Shown here: positions 8,119 through 16,468 of the stretch, piece after piece
Layout of the letters: each line of letters starts with the position of its first letter
Numbering within the stretch: position 1 is the stretch's first letter
NCBI RefSeq assembly: GCF_024494575.1
Contig: NZ_JANHDO010000002.1
Coordinates: 372,001 to 436,000, forward strand
Direction: 5' to 3'
Length of the DNA: 64,000 bases
Source: Halorubrum salinum
GTDB taxonomy: Archaea; Halobacteriota; Halobacteria; Halobacteriales; Haloferacaceae
The notes under the pieces: generated by a model
Databases searched by the model: none
What the model saw: only the letters and a program-made list of their open reading frames with translations
What the model was told of the DNA's origin: nothing
Made by a program: the position numbers and the translations under genes

Positions 8119-9254
8119 GTGTCGGCGTCGGCGGTCGTCGCCGCCGACCGCGCCGGGTCGAACCGCGGAAAGGTCACGACGAACCGCGCGCCCCCGCGAT
8201 CCGACTCGCCGACCGTGACGTCGCCGCCGTACTCGGCCGCGAGCGTCGCGACCAGCCACAGGCCGCCGTCATCGTCGTCGCCCGCGGTCAGCGGACCGTG
8301 GCGCTCCGGCGGGAGACCGGGGCCGTCGTCGCCGACCGTCAGGACGACCGTCTCCTCGCCCTCGCGGACGGTGACGCGAACGGTCGGATCGGTGCCGCCG
8401 TGTTCGACCGCGTTCTCGATCAGGTTGTCGACGATCGAGCGGACGCCGTCGGTGGCCGCTATCGCGGCTCCGTCGTCGATGTCGGTCTCGACGGTCACTC
8501 CGGGGCGATCGGCGACCCCTGCCGTCACGCGGCGGACCGCGTCCGTCAGGTCTATCCGGCGGAGTTCGGCGTCCCCGAGGAGCGCGTCCGCGACGGCGCT
8601 CGCCTCCTCGATCCGGTCGACGCCCGCCTCCGCGGCCTGCGCGATGACGTCGGCGGCGTCGGATCGACCGTTCCCCTCGGCCGCGAGGTCGGCGTAGCCC
8701 CGGATGGTCGTGAGGTCGTTGCGGAGGTCGTGACGCAGGAGGTGGTTCACGATCGAGAGCGCGCGGACCGCGTTCCGCGCCCGGCGAGTCTCGGCCGCCT
8801 GCCGGGCCGCGTGGTAGCCGGCTATCGCGCCGCCGAGGCTGCCCGCTCCGGCGGCGACGAGGAGGGGGAACGCCGGCTCCGCGAGCGGGCGACCCTCGAA
8901 CCCGCGGACCGCGAGCGTCGCCCCGATAGCGGCGACAGAGAGAACGGTTCCGGCGAGCGTGAAGCGGGCGATCCGCCACTCCTCGGAGGGTGAGAACTCC
9001 GCGGCTCCGACCCGTCGTCCGGCGTAGACGACGGCGACGGCGATCCCGCCGTCGACGGCCAGCGCGACGAGCGGGCCAGTCAGACTCGGCGTCGACCTGA
9101 GTTCGGATCCGTGGTGGACCACGGACGCGAGGAACGCGGCGGCCCCGAGCGCGACGATCGCGTGGTGGCCGCGGGGTGTCCGCATGGCCGCACCAACCGC
9201 GGCGACGAGCAAAGCCGTTGCGGATCCGAGGACACGCCGCGGATACGAAGCCAT
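8115..9254 (-). CDS. Membrane-bound sensor histidine kinase
   Basis: 379 residues. Five or so TM helices fill residues 5-150 with no recognisable extracellular sensor, followed by a HisKA-type helix pair with the phospho-acceptor His in NHLLRHDLRNDLTTIRGYADL and an HATPase domain with the N box (NLIENAVEHGG), G1 box (GDDGPGLP) and a shortened G2 region (DDDDGGLWLVATLAAEYGG). No receiver domain is attached and no response regulator is adjacent, which is common in haloarchaea. An upstream GTG at 9269 is also in frame. Signal and partner unknown. Confidence 0.88.
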   Translation of the reverse strand: MASYPRRVLGSATALLVAAVGAAMRTPRGHHAIVALGAAAFLASVVHHGSELRSTPSLTGPLVALAVDGGIAVAVVYAGRRVGAAEFSPSEEWRIARFTLAGTVLSVAAIGATLAVRGFEGRPLAEPAFPLLVAAGAGSLGGAIAGYHAARQAAETRRARNAVRALSIVNHLLRHDLRNDLTTIRGYADLAAEGNGRSDAADVIAQAAEAGVDRIEEASAVADALLGDAELRRIDLTDAVRRVTAGVADRPGVTVETDIDDGAAIAATDGVRSIVDNLIENAVEHGGTDPTVRVTVREGEETVVLTVGDDGPGLPPERHGPLTAGDDDDGGLWLVATLAAEYGGDVTVGESDRGGARFVVTFPRFDPARSAATTADADT

Positions 9255-9259
9255 CTCCC

Positions 9260-9306
9260 CGTGTGACACGCGCGGCGGGACGGATGCAGTTGGTGTGTCT
9301 CACACC
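9260..9306. promoter_or_regulatory. Two short palindromes in the kinase/ilvA divergent region
   Basis: CGTGT-G-ACACG (9260-9270) lies just upstream of the kinase ATG; GGTGTG-TCT-CACACC (9292-9306) follows 21 bp later. Both have perfect arms and share a GTGTG/CACAC core; a third TCACACG lies at 9414-9420 in the ilvA leader. Candidate operator sites for an unknown regulator. Confidence 0.35.
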
Positions 9307-9378
9307 CGCAAAATCCGTCTGACAGAGGGATGACGCCGCCGCAGTCTGTCGGTTACACTTTCACCTCGCTAGCCGCAC

Positions 9379-9389
9379 CTTTTTATATT
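9379..9389 (+). promoter_or_regulatory. TATA box, probably for ilvA
   Basis: CTTTTTATATT is the most AT-rich element in the 277-bp spacer. The predicted start of transcription near 9412 would give ilvA a leader of about 120 nt. Confidence 0.5.
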
Positions 9390-9531
9390 CAGGCGCGCTT
9401 GTTTCACCTGCACGTCACACGCGTGCATTCCCCCTTCCACAGCCTCGGAGCCCCCGGCTCGTCGACACGAGCGTCGAGCCGACGCCGCCCAGACCGGAAC
9501 CGATTAGCGGCCGGCCGGGCGATACCGAGCC

Positions 9532-10743
9532 ATGCTGACGCTCTCCGATGTCCGCGAGGCACGCGAGCGGGTTGACGGCGTGGCCCGACACACGCCGCTG
9601 GAGCGATCGCGGACCTTCTCCGAGATGAGCGGGGCGGACGTCCACCTCAAACTGGAGAACTTCCAGCGGACGGGCGCGTTCAAGATCCGCGGCGCGATGA
9701 ACCGGATCGCGACGCTCACGCCCGAAGAACGCGACGCCGGCGTCGTCACCGCGAGCGCGGGCAACCACGCGCAAGGGGTCGCGCTGGCGGCCGACCGTGC
9801 CGGCGTCGACGCCACCGTCGTGATGCCGAAGTTCGCGCCGGTCTCGAAGGTGAAAGCCACCCGCGGCTACGGCGCGAGCGTCCGGTTGGAGGGCGTCGAC
9901 TACGACGAGGCGCAGGCGTACGCCCACCAGTTGGAGCACGAGGAGGGGCGGACCTACGTCCACGCGTTCGACGACCCGGTCGTGATGGCCGGACAGGGGA
10001 CGCTCGGGCTGGAGATCGTCGACGACTGCCCCGACCTCGACACCGTGGTCGTCCCGATCGGCGGCGGCGGGCTCATCTCGGGCGTCGCCGTCGCGATCAA
10101 AGAACAGCGGCCCGACGTTCGCGTGGTCGGCGTACAAGCCGAGGGGGCCGCCTCGGCCGCGAAGTCGCTCGCCGCGGGCGAGGTCGTCGAGATCGACAGC
10201 GTCGACACGATTGCAGACGGGATCGCGACGCGAGCCGTCGGCGAACGGACCCTCGAAGTCATGGCGGAGTACGTCGACGAGGTCGTCACCGTCGACGACC
10301 GCGAGATCGCCTTGGCGCTCACCCTCCTTTTGGAACGCTCGAAGACGCTCGTCGAGGGGGCGGGCGCGGTCGCGCTCGCGGCCGTCCTCTCGGAGGCGGT
10401 CGAGTACGCGGACGACGAGACGATCGTCGCCGCGCTCTGTGGCGGCAACATCGACCTCAACCGGCTCGGCACCGTGATCCGGCGGGGGCTCGTCCAGATG
10501 GGTCGGTACCTCAAGATCACTATCGACCTGAAAGACCGGCCGGGCGAGCTCGAACGCGTCTCCAGTATCGTCGCGCGCACCGGCGCGAACGTGTACGCGG
10601 TCCACCACGACCGCACCTCCCGCGACGTGGCCGTCAACGCCGCCGAGCTCGAACTCGAATTAGAGACCGACGACGCCGAACACGCCGCCGACATCGTAGA
10701 CGCCCTCGAAGCCGACGGCTACGACGTCGAGATCCTCTCGTAA
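9532..10743 (+). CDS. ilvA: Threonine ammonia-lyase (biosynthetic-type, with ACT domain)
   Basis: 403 residues. PLP fold type II enzyme deaminating L-threonine to 2-oxobutanoate, the entry to isoleucine synthesis or a catabolic route. The PLP lysine is Lys51 in GAFKIRGA; the phosphate loop is SAGNHAQGVA near residue 77, and the glycine cluster is VVPIGGGGLISG. Residues from about 325 form one ACT domain (LKITIDLKDRPGELERVSSIV), like TdcB-type enzymes with an added ACT rather than the double ACT-like domain of E. coli IlvA. ATG 9532 is the natural family start. Convergent with the antiporter gene. Confidence 0.93.
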   Translation: MLTLSDVREARERVDGVARHTPLERSRTFSEMSGADVHLKLENFQRTGAFKIRGAMNRIATLTPEERDAGVVTASAGNHAQGVALAADRAGVDATVVMPKFAPVSKVKATRGYGASVRLEGVDYDEAQAYAHQLEHEEGRTYVHAFDDPVVMAGQGTLGLEIVDDCPDLDTVVVPIGGGGLISGVAVAIKEQRPDVRVVGVQAEGAASAAKSLAAGEVVEIDSVDTIADGIATRAVGERTLEVMAEYVDEVVTVDDREIALALTLLLERSKTLVEGAGAVALAAVLSEAVEYADDETIVAALCGGNIDLNRLGTVIRRGLVQMGRYLKITIDLKDRPGELERVSSIVARTGANVYAVHHDRTSRDVAVNAAELELELETDDAEHAADIVDALEADGYDVEILS

Positions 10744-10782
10744 GGACGAACCCCTCGACGACGTCAGGCTCTCCCGGACCGC

Positions 10783-10824
10783 GAGACGGTAGGCCCCGAA
10801 CTGGAGACGGCAGGCCCCCGGACC
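10783..10824. repeat. Imperfect 21-bp tandem repeat between convergent genes
   Basis: GAGACGGTAGGCCCC (from 10783) and GAGACGGCAGGCCCC (from 10804) differ at one position and are spaced 21 bp. They lie in the space between ilvA and the antiporter gene. Confidence 0.6.
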
Positions 10825-10858
10825 GCCGGACTGCAGGGCCGCCGCAGACCCGGCGGAG

Positions 10859-12076
10859 CTAGGTCGGATCGTCTCCGCCCAGCCACGAGACCGCGATCGA
10901 CTCGAACGGCTCGGAGTACTGCATGAGCGTCGTCCCGAGGACGGCCATCACGAGCACGTATCCGACCGCGAAGGCGTTGATCGTCGCCGCCAGCGCGGGG
11001 TCGAACGCGCCGCTTTCGGCCCCGGTGACGGCGACCGTCGCGATGATGAGCGAGAACTCTCCCCGCGTCGTCATCCCGAGTCCGACCCGCGTCGAGCGCC
11101 GCGTGCCGAGGTCGAACGCGCGCCCGGCGAGGAACCCCGTGACGAGCTTCGTCGGCGTGGTCACGACCACCGCGAGCGCGATGAGCGCCGCGACCCCGCC
11201 GAACAGCAGCGGGTCGGTGACGAGCCCGATCCAGAAGAAAAACACCGCCGCGAAGGTGTCCCGGACGGGCTCTAAGAGGGTCTCGACCTCGTGGGCGTAG
11301 TCAGTCGCGGAGAACGCCATCCCGACGAAGAAGGCCGCGACAGCCTCGCTGACGCCGAGCGCGAGCGCCGCACCCGCGACGAACACGACCGCCGCGATCG
11401 ACCGCAGCGCGACGAACTCCGTGTTGTCGGTCGCGACCAGCCGGTCGAACACCGGCGTCCCGAACTGCACGAGGGCGAGCAGTCCGGCGATGAACCCGAG
11501 CGCGATCCCCACGTCGACCGCGGCCGCGGCGACGTCGCCGCCGCCGAGCACCAGCGCGGACGCGACGGAGAGGTAGACGGCGATGAACAGGTCCTCGTAC
11601 ACCAGCGTGCCCAAAAGCGGCTCCGCCTCGTCGTTGGCGATCCAGCCGAGGTCGATGAGTGACTTCGTGATCACCGCCGACGAGGAGATGTAGACGATTC
11701 CCGCTATCAGGAACGCCGGAAGGAACGCGTCGAAGACGAGCCAGCCGAAGACGAGCCCGACGCCGAAGTTCGCGAGGTCTATCGTGCCCGCCGTCCCGAT
11801 CTGCGAGCGCCGCGCGAGCAGCCGGTCGAGGTTGAATTCCAATCCGAGGAAAAAGAGGAGGAAGACGATCCCGAGTTCCGCGCCGAGCGCGATGAACTCC
11901 GTCTCGGGAACGGAGACGGTTCCGACCACCGGCAGCGGAACCCGGCCGAGCACGTACTCGCCGAGCCCCATCCCGACGAGGATATAAAAAGGGATCACGG
12001 ACTGGCCGAGCCGGCTCGCGAGCGCACCGGCGAGTGCGATCGCGGCGAACATGACGCCGACGTCGAGGAGCGCCAC
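10859..12076 (-). CDS. Cation:proton antiporter, CPA2/KefB-type membrane subunit
   Basis: 405 residues, about twelve TM helices, no attached regulatory domain. Monovalent cation:proton antiporter-2 hallmarks: LGLEFNLDRLLARR after helix 3, VYISSSAVITKSLIDLG, GTLVYEDLFIAVYLSV with the conserved acidic pair region, and FFFWIGLVTDP plus TRGEFSLIIA near the end. It should exchange K+ or Na+ for H+ across the cytoplasmic membrane. The next gene upstream in transcription (12135-12614) encodes a matching cytoplasmic regulatory subunit, 58 bp away, so the pair probably forms a KhtTU-like complex. Confidence 0.9.
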   Translation of the reverse strand: MALLDVGVMFAAIALAGALASRLGQSVIPFYILVGMGLGEYVLGRVPLPVVGTVSVPETEFIALGAELGIVFLLFFLGLEFNLDRLLARRSQIGTAGTIDLANFGVGLVFGWLVFDAFLPAFLIAGIVYISSSAVITKSLIDLGWIANDEAEPLLGTLVYEDLFIAVYLSVASALVLGGGDVAAAAVDVGIALGFIAGLLALVQFGTPVFDRLVATDNTEFVALRSIAAVVFVAGAALALGVSEAVAAFFVGMAFSATDYAHEVETLLEPVRDTFAAVFFFWIGLVTDPLLFGGVAALIALAVVVTTPTKLVTGFLAGRAFDLGTRRSTRVGLGMTTRGEFSLIIATVAVTGAESGAFDPALAATINAFAVGYVLVMAVLGTTLMQYSEPFESIAVSWLGGDDPT

Positions 12077-12134
12077 TAGCGAGCACCCCCGACGAGTGCG
12101 GCCGTCAGGCGCGGTCCGCCGCTGTCTCCACAGA

Positions 12135-12614
12135 TCATTCCGTCAGGAGGTCTTCGAACGCGGCGCAGTCCTCGCGAGTGCCGACCGCGATCACCGTGTC
12201 GCTCTCCTGTAACACCGTGTCTGCCTCCGGGCTGTCGACGACGCCCTCGCCGCGCTGGATTGCGACGATCGAGATGCCGGTTCGGTTGCCGATGTCGGCG
12301 CTCTCCAGCGTTTCACCGACGAGCGGCGATCCCGGCGGTAGTTCGTACCACTCCAAGAGGATCCCGCCGGGGAGCGTCGTCTCCTGTGTGTCCGGCTCGA
12401 TCGGCTGGAAGTGCGCTCCCTCGATGATCGAGCCGATCGTCCGCGCGAGGTCGTCGGAGAACTCGAACACCTTCTCCGAGTCGGCGTTCGGGTCGCTCCG
12501 GCGGAACACCTCCCGTTTGCCCGTGTTGTGGATGACGACGACCATCTCTCCGTCGTCCAGGTCGATCTCGAACTTCTTTCCGACGCCCGGGAGATCTGAC
12601 TCGCTGATCGGCAT
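12135..12614 (-). CDS. Cation:proton antiporter regulatory subunit, KhtT-like with TrkA-C domain
   Basis: 159 residues. The N-terminal half (LPGVGKKFEIDLDDGEMVVVIHNTGKRE...) resembles KhtT-type regulatory subunits; the C-terminal half from about residue 82 is an RCK_C/TrkA-C ligand domain (LEWYELPPGSPLVGETLESADIGNRTGISIVAI and QESDTVIAVGTREDCAAFEDLL). It lies directly upstream of, and in the same direction as, the CPA2 antiporter gene. Known relatives gate the antiporter in response to nucleotides or pH; the ligand here is not known. Confidence 0.88.
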   Translation of the reverse strand: MPISESDLPGVGKKFEIDLDDGEMVVVIHNTGKREVFRRSDPNADSEKVFEFSDDLARTIGSIIEGAHFQPIEPDTQETTLPGGILLEWYELPPGSPLVGETLESADIGNRTGISIVAIQRGEGVVDSPEADTVLQESDTVIAVGTREDCAAFEDLLTE

Positions 12615-12699
12615 ACCGAGGGAAGCGACCCCACGCTAATAGGTGTGTACGTTGAGACGTGTGCCCCGTCACGCGCTGTTCGGGAGGGGTCCCCCGGAC

Positions 12700-14187
12700 T
12701 CAGGCGAACCGATACGTCGTCCCCTCGGGCCCGTCCTCTATCTCGACGCCGACCTCGCCGAGCGCGTCGCGAAGCTCGTCGGCGCGCTCGTAGTTCCCCG
12801 CCTCTCGCTCCGCCTCTCGGATATCCACGACGAGTTCGACCAGCTCGTCGGCCAGACCGACCTCGCCGTCGCTTTCGGCCTTGAACTGGAGTCCGAGCAC
12901 GCCGACGGCGAGGTCGTCAAACGCCTCGACGGCCTCGCGGAGCCCGCGGTAGTCGTACGCGTCGCCGCCCTCGCTTACCCCGTCGACGTGGCGGTTCACG
13001 GCGTCGGTGAGCTCCAAGAGCGCCGCGGTCGCCTCCCGCAGGTTCAAGTCGTCGTTCATCGCCGCGGCGAACTCCTCGCGGGCGGTCGCGACGCCCGCGC
13101 GCAGGTCGTCGTCTTCGGCCTTCGCACGAGCGTCGACGGAGTCGAGCGCCTCCACCGCGCGATCGTACGTCCGCGAGAGGCGGTCCCACCGCTCCTCGGC
13201 CTCGGCGATCGCCTCCTCGGTGAGCGCCTGCTCGGAGCGGTAGGCGGCCCCGGCGTAGAACGTCCGGACCACGTTGACGCCCAGTTCCTCTAGGGCGTCC
13301 GGCACCGTCCAGAAGTTGCCGATCGACGAGGACATCTTCTCACCGTCCATCTCCAAGAGGCCGACGTGGAGCCAGTGGCGCGCGAACGTCTCGCCCGTCG
13401 CCGCCTCCGACTGCGCGATCTCGTTTTCGTGGTGCGGGAAGACCAGATCACGTCCGCCCATGTGGACGTCGAGCGTGTCGCCGAGGTGCGTCGTCGACAT
13501 CGCGGAGCACTCGACGTGCCAGCCCGGTCGGCCCTCGCTCCACGGCGAGTCCCACGTCTCGCCCGACGGGACCGAATCGCCGTGGTCGTGTTTCGCGTGG
13601 TCGCGCGCGGCGGTCTCGCTCACGCCGCCGGCCTTCCACAGCGCGAAGTCCGCCGGATGCCGCTTCTCCGACCGCTCGTCCGGCTCGCCCTGCGCCTCCA
13701 GTTCCTCGACGTTCTGGTTCGAGAGCGCCCCGTAGTCGTCGAAGCGGGTCACGTCGAAGTAGACGGAACCGTTCGACTCGTAGGCGTACCCCTTCTCCAC
13801 AAGGGTCGCGACGAGGTCGACGATCTCGGGGACGTGCTCCGTGACGCGGGGGTACACCTCCGCGCGCAGCAGGTTCAGCCCGCGCATCGCGGAAAAGGTC
13901 GACGCGGAGAACGTCTCTGCGACGTCGCGCTCTGCGGTCCACTCGTCGCGCTCGCCCACTCGGGCCGTGATCTTCTCGTTGACGTCGGTGACGTTCTCGA
14001 CGTGGCGCACGTCGTACCCCTCGTGTTCCAGCCAGCGGTGGAGCACGTCGGCGTGGAACCAGAGGCGGGCGTGTCCGAGGTGGGGGTCGTCCGACACCGT
14101 CAGGCCGCAGACGTACAGCGTGACGTCGCCATCGGCCGTGAACTCGACGCGCTCGTCTTCGAGGGTGTCGGTAACGACGAGACTCAT
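12700..14187 (-). CDS. cysS: Cysteinyl-tRNA synthetase
   Basis: 495 residues, normal length. Class I signatures: HIGH as PHLGH (residues 35-39) and KMSKS as KMSSS (284-288). Zinc ligands are present as Cys27 in YVCGLT, Cys227 in GWHVECSAM and the PHHENEIAQSE segment. A short acidic insertion with His (ARDHAKHDHGDS, about 194-205) is typical of haloarchaeal CysS. It charges tRNA-Cys with cysteine in the cytoplasm. Confidence 0.96.
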   Translation of the reverse strand: MSLVVTDTLEDERVEFTADGDVTLYVCGLTVSDDPHLGHARLWFHADVLHRWLEHEGYDVRHVENVTDVNEKITARVGERDEWTAERDVAETFSASTFSAMRGLNLLRAEVYPRVTEHVPEIVDLVATLVEKGYAYESNGSVYFDVTRFDDYGALSNQNVEELEAQGEPDERSEKRHPADFALWKAGGVSETAARDHAKHDHGDSVPSGETWDSPWSEGRPGWHVECSAMSTTHLGDTLDVHMGGRDLVFPHHENEIAQSEAATGETFARHWLHVGLLEMDGEKMSSSIGNFWTVPDALEELGVNVVRTFYAGAAYRSEQALTEEAIAEAEERWDRLSRTYDRAVEALDSVDARAKAEDDDLRAGVATAREEFAAAMNDDLNLREATAALLELTDAVNRHVDGVSEGGDAYDYRGLREAVEAFDDLAVGVLGLQFKAESDGEVGLADELVELVVDIREAEREAGNYERADELRDALGEVGVEIEDGPEGTTYRFA

Positions 14188-14280
14188 TACCGGCTCGTTG
14201 CTGCGGTGAGCGTTTTAAATCGTCGGATTCGCCCTCACCGCGGTCCGTTCGCGTCCCGACCCGCGACCGTCCCGCTCCGA

Positions 14281-14450
14281 CCGCCGCGCCCCATACCACT
14301 CCGCTCCGACCACCCCGCGACCGCCCCGCGACCGCGCCTCACGCCTCCCCAGCCTCGCGACTCCCTCCGCTTCGCTTCGGTCGCCGCGTCCCTCGCGCGT
14401 GCTGTTCGCACCCTTCGGGCGCTCACAGGCGCGCGCCACGGTGGTCTGCT
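14281..14450. repeat. Candidate dispersed intergenic repeat element with hairpin
   Basis: The cysS-photolyase spacer (14188-14465) has no gene. It carries iterated CCGCGACCG words, then a hairpin-capable block GCGAC(14357-14361)...GTCGC(14380-14384) with an inner CCG...CGG and CTTCGCTT loop, followed by CTCGCGCG. This composition, ending in GTCCCTCGCGCG, resembles a repetitive intergenic family I recall from Halorubrum genomes; only one copy is in this window. Confidence 0.4.
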
Positions 14451-14465
14451 CGCACACCGCTGTTT

Positions 14466-15872
14466 CTATCGCTTTCCGAGCGCCTCCTCGAACACGCGCT
14501 TTGCGCGCTCGTACGCCGCGTCGCGGTCGACGATCGGTTCCGGGTACTCCGGCGCGAGTTCCTCGCGTTCGTCCGCCGGGAGCGTCGGCCAGTCGACGAT
14601 CTCGTCGGCGGGAACGTCTCGGAGCTCCGGCACGTACGCCTTCACGAACCGGGCGTCCGGGTCGTACTTGGCGGTCTGGCTCACGGGGTCGAAGATCCGC
14701 ACGTCGACGGAGTCGGTGCCGGTGGAGGCGATCCACTGCCACATCCCGTGGTTCGTCGCGTGGTCGTGGTCGACCAGCCGCGCCGTGAAGTGACGCGCTC
14801 CCCGCCGCCAGTCGATGAGGAGGTGTTTCGTGAGGAAGCTCGCGACCACCTGCCGCGGTCGGTTGTGGACGTACCCCTCCGCTTCGAGCTGTCGCATCCC
14901 GGCGTCGACGAGCGGGTACCCCGTCTCGCCCCGGGTCCACGCCTCGAACGCCGCGTCGTCCTCGCGCCACGCGATCGGGTTCGGGAGCGTCCTGTAGTTC
15001 TCCTCGGCCAGATCGGGAGCGTAGTAGAGCAGGTGGTACTGCTGCTCGCGCCACGTCAGCTCGTCGCGGTACTTCTCCACGTTCCGCCGCCCGTCGTCGC
15101 TCGCGCCGCCGAGACAGCCGCCCGCGGCCTCCCACACCTCGCGGATCCCGATCGCGCCCGCGGCGAGATACGGCGACAGTCGCGAGACGGCGACCCCCGG
15201 GGCCTCGACCGCCCGCGCGAGGTCGTCCCGGGTGTCTGCGTACGACCGGATCCCCCCGTCGAGGAAGCGATCGAGCCGCCCGCGAGCGGCCTCGTACCCC
15301 GGCTCCGGCAGGTCGATGTCCGCGCTCGCGGTCGGAAGCTCGGCGGAGGCCGCGTTCGCGGCCGGAGCGTCGGCCGAACCGACCAGCGCGTCGGGATCGG
15401 GTTCGGGATACGGCTCCGCCTTCGGGACCGCGTCCCAGTCGTCGCGGAACGCGCCGTGGTTCGGGTACGCGTCCGTCAGCCGGCCGGGGTCGACCAACAC
15501 GATGTCGGTCCGCGACGCCGTCTCCACGTCCCCCGACGCGAGCGCCTCCCTGACCGCCCGGGCGCGCTCCCTCCGCGCGGGTCGGTAGTGCTCGTTGTAG
15601 ACCACCCGCTCGACGCCGCGCTCGGCGGCGAGGTCGGCGAGGACCGTCTCGGGGTCGCCGACTCCGACGACGAGGTCGCTTCCGAGGTCGCGGTAGCGCG
15701 CCCGGAGTCGAGAGACGCACCCGAGGTAGAAGGCGCGCTGTCGCGTCCCGAGCGTCGCGAGCAGGTCGTCGTCGACGACGAACACCGGGAGGACCGTCCC
15801 CGCCCGCGCGGCCGCCGCGAGCCCGGCGTTGTCGCGCGTCCGCAGGTCGCGCCGGTGCCAGAACAGCTGCAT
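14466..15872 (-). CDS. phr: Deoxyribodipyrimidine photolyase (cryptochrome/photolyase family)
   Basis: 468 residues. Light-driven repair of UV dimers using FAD. The N-terminal antenna domain begins MQLFWHRRDLRTRDNAGLAA; the C-terminal FAD domain has the core motifs LTWREQQYHLLY, LVDAGMRQLEAEGYVHNRPRQ and FTARLVDHDHATNHGMWQWI, including the Trp-rich electron path (WQWIAST). The YDPDARFVKAYVPELRDVP segment is family-typical. ATG 15872 starts exactly at the conserved N terminus. The reading frame extends further upstream, but that part is Arg-rich and non-coding in appearance. Confidence 0.95.
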   Translation of the reverse strand: MQLFWHRRDLRTRDNAGLAAAARAGTVLPVFVVDDDLLATLGTRQRAFYLGCVSRLRARYRDLGSDLVVGVGDPETVLADLAAERGVERVVYNEHYRPARRERARAVREALASGDVETASRTDIVLVDPGRLTDAYPNHGAFRDDWDAVPKAEPYPEPDPDALVGSADAPAANAASAELPTASADIDLPEPGYEAARGRLDRFLDGGIRSYADTRDDLARAVEAPGVAVSRLSPYLAAGAIGIREVWEAAGGCLGGASDDGRRNVEKYRDELTWREQQYHLLYYAPDLAEENYRTLPNPIAWREDDAAFEAWTRGETGYPLVDAGMRQLEAEGYVHNRPRQVVASFLTKHLLIDWRRGARHFTARLVDHDHATNHGMWQWIASTGTDSVDVRIFDPVSQTAKYDPDARFVKAYVPELRDVPADEIVDWPTLPADEREELAPEYPEPIVDRDAAYERAKRVFEEALGKR

Positions 15873-16029
15873 ACGACCGACACGGGCTCCGTCGGCTAGT
15901 GTCTTCGGCCGACCGGGTGTCCCGCGTCGTCGTCCCGTCTCGCGTCGTCGTCCCGTCTCGCGCCGCCGGCGCGGTCTCTCGTCGTCGGAACCTCCCGTGC
16001 GCTTATGTCTGTGTGCGCGAAGCGGCGGT

Positions 16030-16392
16030 ATGGACCCGCTCGTCGCCGCCATCCTCGTCGGCGTCCCGCTCGTGTGGCTCGTCGGATTCGCGGCGTACGT
16101 CTACGTCGACGCCCCCCGTCACGGGATGGACCGCCGGAAGTGGACCGCGCTCGCCTTCTTCGTCCCGCTTTTCGGCTTTCTCGCGTACGTCTTCGAGCGG
16201 GGCGAACTGGACTACGACCCCGCGGACGATCCCTACGCCGGCGGCGGCGAGAGCCGCGAGGCCGGCTTCGCGGTCCACGAGTCCCGCCGCGGCGAGAAGT
16301 CCCTCGGACCGGCCGGAACCGAGGCCGACGGCGGGGCTCCCGACGACGGCGACGAAGACGAGTGGAACGACCCGGACGGCGTCGACCTCTGA
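16030..16392 (+). CDS. Two-TM membrane protein with acidic tail, unknown function
   Basis: 120 residues. Two helices, residues 3-26 (LVAAILVGVPLVWLVGFAAYV) and 40-55 (TALAFFVPLFGFLAYVF), separated by VDAPRHGMDRRKW, then an acidic soluble tail. The spacing resembles phospholipase-D N-terminal-like (PLDc_N) membrane proteins of haloarchaea, a weak match. ATG 16030 begins directly at helix 1. Convergent with the secreted protein gene at 16469. Confidence 0.65.
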   Translation: MDPLVAAILVGVPLVWLVGFAAYVYVDAPRHGMDRRKWTALAFFVPLFGFLAYVFERGELDYDPADDPYAGGGESREAGFAVHESRRGEKSLGPAGTEADGGAPDDGDEDEWNDPDGVDL

Positions 16393-16468
16393 GGGGCCGT
16401 GTCGGCCGGCGGTCGGCTGACGCCGCGGGTTCGCGGGCCTGTGAGCCCCCGAGCGTGATCGGCGCGGC

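Noticed and set aside
9330-9575. 81-codon plus-strand frame upstream of ilvA
   Set aside because: Neutral to basic, Ser/Arg/Pro-rich, crosses the ilvA start in another frame; not like haloarchaeal proteins.
12643-13293. 216-residue plus-strand frame opposite cysS
   Set aside because: Long GC-rich genes produce such antisense frames; cysS on the minus strand has full motifs.
14215-15720. 501-residue Arg-rich minus-strand frame overlapping the photolyase
   Set aside because: Same strand, different frame, extreme Arg/Pro content; the photolyase frame has the family motifs.
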